From positions 3,068,501 through 3,132,500 of the forward strand of contig NZ_CP020038.1 in NCBI RefSeq assembly GCF_002157225.2: 64,000 nucleotides of DNA, given 5' to 3'. The translations under genes were made by a program, and so were the position numbers. Source of the stretch: Agarilytica rhodophyticola. Its GTDB lineage: Bacteria > Pseudomonadota > Gammaproteobacteria > Pseudomonadales > Cellvibrionaceae. Within the stretch, counting starts at the first letter, position 1; each line of letters opens with the position of its first letter. Shown piece after piece: positions 57,601 to 64,000 of this stretch. The notes beneath the pieces were generated by a model that did no database searches, was not told the origin of the DNA, and worked only from the letters and a program-made list of their open reading frames with translations.

Positions 57601-58491
57601 ATGAAAGATAAAATCGGTAATCTTATCTCGGTTACCTTTTTTCCTGTATGGATGTTGATAACCATTCTAGGCTCCGCCTATATGATTACAATTGGAATAG
57701 CAGAAACCTATGTCGTTACTTTATTCTTTGGCGTTTCATGTTTTCTTATTTTGTTTCTTGAAAGACAATTTCCTTTTAATAAAGAATGGAATAAATCACA
57801 ACAAGATGTAAAAACTGATTTAGCACATTTTGTTTTTTCAGCGGGTGTTACTGTCACTGTACTTCGCGCCATTATTTATGTCCCTTTATTCCTTATTGCT
57901 AGTTATCTTAGTACCGTATTTTCCTTTGACCTTTGGCCAAGTGAATGGCCGTTAATAGTACAGTTTACGATTGCGGTGGTAATCGTTGACTTTTTTACTT
58001 ACTGGGTTCATAGGTTTATGCATGAGGTCGACTTCTTATGGCGTATACATTCTGTGCATCATTCTCCCAACCGTTTGTATTCTTTTAACTCAGTTAGGGT
58101 TCATCCTATAGAGACGAGCTTATTTTATTTTTGTCAGACTGGCACTTTAGTATTGCTAGGAGCACCTGTTGAACTATTAGCGCTATTTACTAGTTTCATT
58201 GGTGTTAGCAGTCTATTGCAGCACTGTAATGTAAATATTAACTACGGGATTCTAAATTGGCTAGTGAGCACTTCAGTCCTTCATCGCTGGCACCATTCAA
58301 CTGTAGTGAAAGAAGCGCTGAATTACGGTGACAATCTTATTATTTGGGATCTTGTTTTTAAAACTTACTATCTTCCCGATACAAATGGACCTAAAAAACT
58401 AGGGCCTGACGAAGCGATCACTAATTATCCTAAAGGCTATTTAGACCAGCTCATAGTGCCATTTAGATGGACCAAATATATAGGTAAATAA
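57601..58491 (+). CDS. Second sterol desaturase/fatty acid hydroxylase-family protein
   Basis: A 296-residue membrane protein with histidine boxes HRFMH, HSVHHSPNR and HRWHH. The N-terminal half has at least three hydrophobic helices. It follows its relative after 61 bases. The pair may act on the same substrate at two positions; that is inference. It is 113 bases before the PfaD-type gene. Confidence 0.8.
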   Translation: MKDKIGNLISVTFFPVWMLITILGSAYMITIGIAETYVVTLFFGVSCFLILFLERQFPFNKEWNKSQQDVKTDLAHFVFSAGVTVTVLRAIIYVPLFLIASYLSTVFSFDLWPSEWPLIVQFTIAVVIVDFFTYWVHRFMHEVDFLWRIHSVHHSPNRLYSFNSVRVHPIETSLFYFCQTGTLVLLGAPVELLALFTSFIGVSSLLQHCNVNINYGILNWLVSTSVLHRWHHSTVVKEALNYGDNLIIWDLVFKTYYLPDTNGPKKLGPDEAITNYPKGYLDQLIVPFRWTKYIGK

Positions 58492-58604
58492 GTCAGTTCA
58501 ATAAGCGCCACAATGTATTGTTAGCTTCCCAATCGAAGATAGGGAATAGGTACGTGTGGCTTTCTAAAATATTTAGACGGCTAAAATAGTAGACGTGCAA
58601 TAAA

Positions 58605-60035
58605 ATGAATGGTACTCCCGATACCTCTTGCGAGAAAAAACCAAGTATTAATCCACAACCACTATCACCGGAGGCATTGGGTAGTAGTGATTTTCTTGAG
58701 CGCTATGGTGTTAAATATGCGTATGCCAGCGGTGGTATGTATAAAGGTATCGCATCTGTGGATTTAGTTATTGCCATGGCTAAAGCGCGTTTGATGAGCT
58801 TTTTTGGCGCAGGAGGGTTAACGCAAGATATAGTAGAGCGATCGATTGTAGAGATTAAAAATGCTTTAGATCATGGCCATAGCTTTGGTGTTAACCTTTT
58901 GCCAGACTATAAAAATCCTCAACAAGAACTGGAGCGCGTCAAACTTCTTTTAAAACACCAAGTAAGGTTTATCGAAGCAGCTGCATATATGTCGATTACA
59001 CCTGCTTTAGTGCTTTACTGCCTAAAGGGTATCCACAGAAATTCTGCGGGTAAGCTAGTAGCACCTAATACGATTCTCGCTAAGATATCTCATCCTAAAG
59101 TGGCAGAAATATTTCTACAGCCTGCGCCAGCAGTCATTGTTGAAAAATTAGTTGAGCAAGCTTATTTAACCAAAAGCGAAGCTGCTTTGGCTCAGTATGT
59201 TCCTATTGCGAAAGATATTTGTGTCGAAGCAGATTCCGGTGGCCATACAGATTCGGGTAATCCGAGTGTGATATTTCCGGCGATTAAACGTTTAGCAATT
59301 TATGCTCAGTCCTATCACCGCTATTTACAACCCATAGGCGTAGGTCTTGCTGGAGGCATCGGATCACCGGATTCAGCTTTAGCGGCGTTTATGTTAGGGG
59401 CTGACTTTATTATGACGGGTTCTATTAATCAATGCACACCAGAGGCGGGTACAAGTATCGCAGTTAAAGACCTCTTACAGGCGATGGATGTTTACGATAC
59501 CAGCTACGCTCCTGCTGGAGATATGTTTGAAACAGGAGCCAAGGTACAAGTATTAAAGCGCGGTGTACTTTTTGCCGCTCGGGCCAATAAACTATATCAA
59601 ATCTACTTGCAATATCCTTCACTAGATTCTCTGCCTAAGTCAGTACAAGACCAAATTAAAAAAATTTTATTTAATCAGTCTATCGAGACAATTTGGGTAA
59701 AAGTTGAATCATATCTTGCTAAAACAAAACCACAGCACCTGCAGAGGGTTAAAAATAACCCCAAACAGAAAATGGCGGCAGTTTTTCGCTGGTACTTTAT
59801 GGAAACGACCCGTTTAGCTTTAGAAGGGGATTGTCATAAGCAGGTAGATTTTCAAATACATACAGGCCCAGCCTTGGGCGATTTTAACCAATGGCTAAAA
59901 GGGGGAGACTATGAAGCTTGGCAAACACGTCATGTGGCTATGATTGCCGAGTTACTGATGAACAGCTGCGCAGAGCTCGTAAGTCAGCGTTTAGAAAAAT
60001 TAAAGCAAACTCAGAAAGTGGCGAATTTTGCATAA
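58605..60035 (+). CDS. PfaD-type trans-acting enoyl reductase
   Basis: A 476-residue protein of the PfaD/nitronate-monooxygenase-like FMN barrel family. Motifs include ERYGVKYAYASGGMYKGIAS near the start, VEADSGGHTDSGN in the middle, and GVGLAGGIGSPDSALAAF followed by GADFIMTGSINQCTPEAGTS for FMN binding. The C-terminus contains the typical KMAAVFRWYFMETTRLAL region. Such proteins reduce enoyl intermediates on trans-AT polyketide synthases or PUFA synthases. The next gene is a tandem acyltransferase, so it belongs to a trans-AT cluster. Confidence 0.85.
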   Translation: MNGTPDTSCEKKPSINPQPLSPEALGSSDFLERYGVKYAYASGGMYKGIASVDLVIAMAKARLMSFFGAGGLTQDIVERSIVEIKNALDHGHSFGVNLLPDYKNPQQELERVKLLLKHQVRFIEAAAYMSITPALVLYCLKGIHRNSAGKLVAPNTILAKISHPKVAEIFLQPAPAVIVEKLVEQAYLTKSEAALAQYVPIAKDICVEADSGGHTDSGNPSVIFPAIKRLAIYAQSYHRYLQPIGVGLAGGIGSPDSALAAFMLGADFIMTGSINQCTPEAGTSIAVKDLLQAMDVYDTSYAPAGDMFETGAKVQVLKRGVLFAARANKLYQIYLQYPSLDSLPKSVQDQIKKILFNQSIETIWVKVESYLAKTKPQHLQRVKNNPKQKMAAVFRWYFMETTRLALEGDCHKQVDFQIHTGPALGDFNQWLKGGDYEAWQTRHVAMIAELLMNSCAELVSQRLEKLKQTQKVANFA

Positions 60036-60119
60036 GTATGCGCAGTACATTAATAGCAGATAAATAAAGGCGAAATTTACTCAGTAATAACCAATATATT
60101 ATAAAAATAGAGGCTAGCA

Positions 60120-62096
60120 ATGATGTCCGTTTATATTTTTCCAGGTCAAGGAGCACAGTATGTAGGTATGGGAAAAGACTTATTTGAACAGTTTCCAGAT
60201 TTGCTGGCTCAGGCTGATCATTGCTTGGGGTATAGTATTAAAACCCTCTGCTTAGAAGATCCAGATAGAGTTTTAAGCCAGACGCAGTTTACCCAACCGG
60301 CTATTTATACCGTTAGTGCACTGAGTTTTTTGGCAAGGCAAGCACAAGGTCATCGACCGCCTGCGTATATGGCAGGTCATAGCCTAGGTGAGTATAGTGC
60401 TTTATTCGCTGCGGGAGCTTTCGATTTTATTACAGGCCTCAGTATTGTGAAGAAAAGAGGCGAGCTAATGAGTCAGGCACCTAGAGGTGCTATGGCGGCG
60501 GTGCTACAAATGGATGTGGACACAGTTAATGACATATTAGTTAACAGTGGATTTAATAATATAGATATTGCTAATATTAATTCAAAGCAGCAGTCTATTA
60601 TCTCTGGTTTACACGAGGAGATCTATTCTCCTGAGCTTGAACAACTGATTACTGCTAAACAGGGAAGATTTATGCCTCTCAATGTGAGCGCAGCATTTCA
60701 TTCACGTTGTATGCTGGATGTAGAAAAGGTATTTTCTGATTTTTTATCTGAGTTCCATTTAAAGCCAATTTCTATACCTGTTATCTCCAACTATACTGCA
60801 AAACCTTATAGTGAAAATAATTATCACCATCTTTTATCACGGCAAATTTCTCAACCAGTTAGGTGGTATGAATCTATTTCATGGTTAATATCACAAGGTT
60901 TTGAGGACTTTGTCGAACTTGGCCCAGGTCAAGTGCTAACAAAAATTGGTCAACATATTCGCTCACAACCTATGATAGTAAGTGAACCACAACAACAAGT
61001 TACTACTTATAAGCAGAACTCTTTAAGCGATGCGGCTTCTTCTGTGATTGGTTCAAATGTCAACTCAATAACCCATTCTCCAGGCCAACCTTTGCAAACT
61101 GTCTTTATGTATGCAGGTCAAGGGTCACAGTACTATCACATGGGACTAGAGCTTTACCAAACTAATTTCTGTTTTAAGCAAAGCATGAATAAACTTAATG
61201 CTAAGGTATTGTCATTAAGTGGCAGAGATATCCTAGCAACTCTTTATAAAGAAACTGCTAGGGGAGAGTTTGAAAATATTACTTATACTCACCCTGCCTT
61301 ATTTATGATTGGCTATAGCTTAACAGAGTTAATGATCGATCAAGGTATTAAACCCGATGCAGTATTAGGTCATAGCTTAGGAGAATTAATTGCCGCAGCC
61401 GTCTCAGGCATGATCGATGTGGATGATGCTCTAGGTTTGATTATTCACCAATCCGAATGCTTAAGCCGTCATGGGCAGGAGGCTGGCTTATTGAGCATTA
61501 TTACCTCACCGGATATTTATTATCGGCGTCCCGATTTGTTTCAATCGGTAAGCTTGGCCGGAACCAATTTTGATAATAATTTTATCGTCGCAGGTTTAAA
61601 AGAAGACTTATTGGAATTAAAATCTAAACTCAGTAATGAGGGTTTAATGACTAATACATTGCCTGTGAGCTATGGCTTCCATTCTCATCATATTGATAGT
61701 ATTGAAGCTGTTTACCGGCAGGCTTTAACTAAGATTCGTGTCTCCCAGCCGCGCCTACCACTATATTCCTCTAGCTTGGCTCGTCAACTTATGCCGAGTG
61801 ATATTACAGCCGCTGAAAATTATTTTTGGAATATTGTTCGCAAACCCATGCAATTTTATGCGTTGATCGATCATGCTTTTGGTCAGCAAGATAATATGTT
61901 TTTTCTTGATATGTCGGCGACTGGCACCTTATCGACTTTTTTAAAATACCAACGTAATCATGAACATCATCATGGTTTTGTTATCAATCGTTACGGTCAT
62001 AACCAACAAACGTTATCAACTTTACTAAATCAACATAGATTACTCGCCACGACTACTGAAGACATTGTTGTCACGTCTCAGGCCTTATCAGTATAG
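60120..62096 (+). CDS. Trans-acting tandem acyltransferase; second domain may be acyl hydrolase
   Basis: A 658-residue protein with two acyltransferase domains. Domain 1 (about 1-285) has FPGQGAQYVGMG, GHSLGEYSALFA, the conserved Arg in KKRGELM and AAFHS, so it should load malonyl units. Domain 2 (about 325-640) has AGQGSQYYHMG and GHSLGELIAAAV, but the Arg position reads HQSECLS and the later motif is YGFHS. The Arg normally holds the malonyl carboxylate, so its loss suggests another acyl group or a hydrolytic proofreading role, as in PedC-like proteins. It starts at ATG 60120 after GAGG and precedes a PKS gene by 22 bases. Confidence 0.8.
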   Translation: MMSVYIFPGQGAQYVGMGKDLFEQFPDLLAQADHCLGYSIKTLCLEDPDRVLSQTQFTQPAIYTVSALSFLARQAQGHRPPAYMAGHSLGEYSALFAAGAFDFITGLSIVKKRGELMSQAPRGAMAAVLQMDVDTVNDILVNSGFNNIDIANINSKQQSIISGLHEEIYSPELEQLITAKQGRFMPLNVSAAFHSRCMLDVEKVFSDFLSEFHLKPISIPVISNYTAKPYSENNYHHLLSRQISQPVRWYESISWLISQGFEDFVELGPGQVLTKIGQHIRSQPMIVSEPQQQVTTYKQNSLSDAASSVIGSNVNSITHSPGQPLQTVFMYAGQGSQYYHMGLELYQTNFCFKQSMNKLNAKVLSLSGRDILATLYKETARGEFENITYTHPALFMIGYSLTELMIDQGIKPDAVLGHSLGELIAAAVSGMIDVDDALGLIIHQSECLSRHGQEAGLLSIITSPDIYYRRPDLFQSVSLAGTNFDNNFIVAGLKEDLLELKSKLSNEGLMTNTLPVSYGFHSHHIDSIEAVYRQALTKIRVSQPRLPLYSSSLARQLMPSDITAAENYFWNIVRKPMQFYALIDHAFGQQDNMFFLDMSATGTLSTFLKYQRNHEHHHGFVINRYGHNQQTLSTLLNQHRLLATTTEDIVVTSQALSV

Positions 62097-62118
62097 CTAA
62101 AGTTTCTCGGAAAATATT

Positions 62119-64000
62119 ATGTTAACAGTGTTAAATAATTACACTCATGGCTTGGTTGCTATTCCAGTAATCAATGCTGTTAGAAAACAATCACTTATAC
62201 GTTATATTCAAGAAAGACAACCCTGTCACTTGGATGACCTCTGTAAGAGTTTTTCTGCAAACAAAGGACATTTATTAACGGCACTAAGTTTACTTGAGAG
62301 CCTTTCTTTTATTCAGGGGGTAAGAGATGATTACATTATTGTTCATCAGGACTATGAGAGTTATGACCCTTTTGATGGCTTCCCCGCTGATTTAGGTATA
62401 TTAATTAATTTCGATTTTGATCGCTATTTACAGCAAACAGATACCACGTCTATATCCTTAGCTTTGTGGATTGAACAGCTAAGAAATCGCTGGGGCTTGG
62501 GTAAAACTTTAGCGATGTACATGGATGGCTGTTTATTAGTGCCATTGCTATTGAGTATGAAAAAGCATGAGATGTTAGATATCAAGGAGCAATCCTTATC
62601 TTTCATGGATAGCGATTTTCCTCTGAAAAATGAGCTAATTGAAATATTTTTAGATAGACAATGGTTGGAATATAACACTAGTGGCCAACTGAAAATTACA
62701 GGCACAGGTGAATTTGTTGCCAAGCGTATTTTTATCTGTGCATCGGTCGCTTCCTATCTACCAATGCTGAGAAATATCGAGCAAGTAATTTTTGGTGATT
62801 GTCAAAAAGTTTTTGGCCGCGACCACTATGGCCATGAAAAACACATTGATCGTTCGCTTAATGTACTTGGTAGTGGTTTTCAACATCAACGTTATTTCTC
62901 TGATATGGAAGCGAGTATTTGCCAAATATTTAATCAACCTCTTGACCAGCAACCGCGATATATAGCTGATATGGGGTGTGGTGACGGGCAGCTATTAAAA
63001 AAGTTATTCGATGTCATCTTGGAAAAGACTTTACGCGGACAACATATAGACCGTTATCCATTGCAACTGCTTGGGGTGGATTATAATGAAAAAGCGTTGG
63101 ATGAAACTAAAAAAACGCTGCATGGACTTGATTTTCGTACCTTAAAAGGTGACATCGGCGATCCTGCCCAAATGATCAAAGACCTTGCTACAATAGGTAT
63201 TGATGATCCTGAAAATATACTACATGTACGTTCATTTCTAGACCATGATCGTCCTTGGATTAACCCTCAACAAACACGGCAACATTATGCCAACATAAGT
63301 TACAGTATAGCCACTCATAGTGATGGTAATGCTATTGATCCTGTTGATGCGTGGCAAAGCCTGTTTGAACATTTGCAGCGTTGGGGTGCAATCCCTTCCA
63401 AGTTCGGTTTGTTGATGCTTGAAGTTCACAGCTTACCCAGTAACATTATTGCTAATTTCTGTGCGCAGACAGAAAGCCTACATTTTGATGCTTATCATCG
63501 TTTTTCCTCACAGTTATTAGTAGATGCTGCCGACTTTGTTGCCGCCGCCGCCCAAGCAAAGCTTATTCCCAATATCGAACTGTCCCAAAGCTACCCAAGA
63601 ATTAATCCTTTTTCTCGTATCACTCTGAATTATTTTAAACACCAACCATGGTCGTTTCGTATAGCTGCCATCAATGACCTAACAGTATTAGAAAATTTAG
63701 AGTATGCAAAAGTTGATACGGATCAGCCATATACATTTAATTTTCAGGCAGCTATTGCTCGGCGTATAGATAGTTTCCCAAAAGGTCAGTGGGTAGCAGA
63801 GCTAGATGGCCAAATAGTAGCGGTGGTTTATTCTCAGCGTATTTTATGTGAAGGACAACAACAGGAAATAGAAAACTCAAGACAACAGTCTTTGTGGTGT
63901 CACAACGATCAAGGTGAAATGGCTCAGCTATTATCTGTTGAGCTTGTACCTGTTCAAGGTGTTTCTGCCGACCTCGCACAAACGGCTGCGAAAGGTTTAG
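62119..64000 (+). CDS. Start of PKS protein: AprA-like methyltransferase then GNAT-like domain (partial)
   Basis: The open frame begins at ATG 62119 and continues past the right edge; 627 codons are visible. Residues 1-250 form a helical cap. The SAM motif ADMGCGDGQLLKKLF is near residue 283, followed by GVDYNEKALDETK and RSFLDHDRPWINP (about 374), a signature of AprA/GphF-type methyltransferases. From about residue 513 (FRIAAINDLTVLENLE) a GNAT-like fold begins. In known systems this pair forms a loading module that builds or methylates the polyketide starter and is followed by an ACP. What follows here lies outside the window. Confidence 0.75.
   Translation, partial: MLTVLNNYTHGLVAIPVINAVRKQSLIRYIQERQPCHLDDLCKSFSANKGHLLTALSLLESLSFIQGVRDDYIIVHQDYESYDPFDGFPADLGILINFDFDRYLQQTDTTSISLALWIEQLRNRWGLGKTLAMYMDGCLLVPLLLSMKKHEMLDIKEQSLSFMDSDFPLKNELIEIFLDRQWLEYNTSGQLKITGTGEFVAKRIFICASVASYLPMLRNIEQVIFGDCQKVFGRDHYGHEKHIDRSLNVLGSGFQHQRYFSDMEASICQIFNQPLDQQPRYIADMGCGDGQLLKKLFDVILEKTLRGQHIDRYPLQLLGVDYNEKALDETKKTLHGLDFRTLKGDIGDPAQMIKDLATIGIDDPENILHVRSFLDHDRPWINPQQTRQHYANISYSIATHSDGNAIDPVDAWQSLFEHLQRWGAIPSKFGLLMLEVHSLPSNIIANFCAQTESLHFDAYHRFSSQLLVDAADFVAAAAQAKLIPNIELSQSYPRINPFSRITLNYFKHQPWSFRIAAINDLTVLENLEYAKVDTDQPYTFNFQAAIARRIDSFPKGQWVAELDGQIVAVVYSQRILCEGQQQEIENSRQQSLWCHNDQGEMAQLLSVELVPVQGVSADLAQTAAKGL

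Noticed and set aside
62119-64000. Assignment to saxitoxin biosynthesis because SxtA also starts with a methyltransferase and GNAT
   Set aside because: The same pair occurs in several polyketide pathways, and the neighbours here (PfaD, tandem AT) are those of a trans-AT PKS.

Overview
The window is AT-rich DNA that most resembles a marine gammaproteobacterium: proline/threonine/serine-linker lipoproteins, a GlyGly-CTERM-like protease tail, a decayed IS200-type transposase, and large NRPS/PKS genes. No 16S or core housekeeping gene is present, so the genus cannot be named. It divides into four regions: a prophage-like end (1-4919), a large lipopeptide-type biosynthetic operon (about 6100-40428), a region of secreted and surface proteins with wide non-coding gaps (about 40470-56800), and the start of a second, trans-AT polyketide cluster that runs off the right edge (56823-64000).

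The prophage-like region has a lambda-type control switch: a CI-like repressor on an apparently leaderless transcript, operator dyads, and a divergent small-gene operon. It ends at a 60-bp 3' fragment of tRNA-Leu(UAA), which looks like an integration scar; no integrase gene is visible. Between two convergent genes lie three degenerate copies of the type I-F CRISPR repeat (3394-3522). They keep the Cas6f-type hairpin but have spacings too short for an ordinary array, and no cas genes are nearby. Immediately beside them is a small minus-strand operon of unknown proteins plus a tiny DNA-binding protein, with a palindrome placed exactly in the promoter spacer. This looks like a candidate anti-CRISPR locus, with RNA mimics and possibly proteins.

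The main biosynthetic operon runs rightward from 7383 to 40428 with gaps of 4-45 bases. It encodes a DDAH-like guanidine-modifying enzyme, a phosphatidylserine-decarboxylase-family protein, a JmjC-type hydroxylase, a 1919-residue NRPS with a glycine-like A-domain code, and a 6988-residue hybrid megasynthase (FAAL-ACP-KS-AT-KR-ACP-KS-AT-ACP-C-A-T-C-A-T-C-A-T-C). These are followed by a luciferase-like monooxygenase, a SyrD/PvdE-type exporter and a di-iron hydroxylase. A second, divergent guanidine-modifying-superfamily protein sits upstream. The expected product is an N-acylated peptide made from a fatty acid, two malonate units, two identical (possibly basic) residues and a Glu-like residue, with glycine added by the smaller NRPS. 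There is no thioesterase; the synthase ends in a condensation domain, which suggests release onto an amine. Two A-T-C modules are almost identical at DNA level, so they arose by recent tandem duplication.

The middle region holds a minus-strand operon (small LuxR-type regulator, outer-membrane barrel, C39-peptidase lipoprotein, S8/S53-like protease with a GlyGly-CTERM-like tail) downstream of a small secreted cationic peptide precursor with an RG processing-like site. This may be an undescribed peptide maturation system. Three extracellular proteins and long AT-rich spacers with minisatellites follow. The right end carries two more sterol-desaturase-family hydroxylases, a PfaD-type enoyl reductase, a tandem acyltransferase whose second domain lacks the usual Arg, and the start of an AprA-like methyltransferase/GNAT PKS protein.
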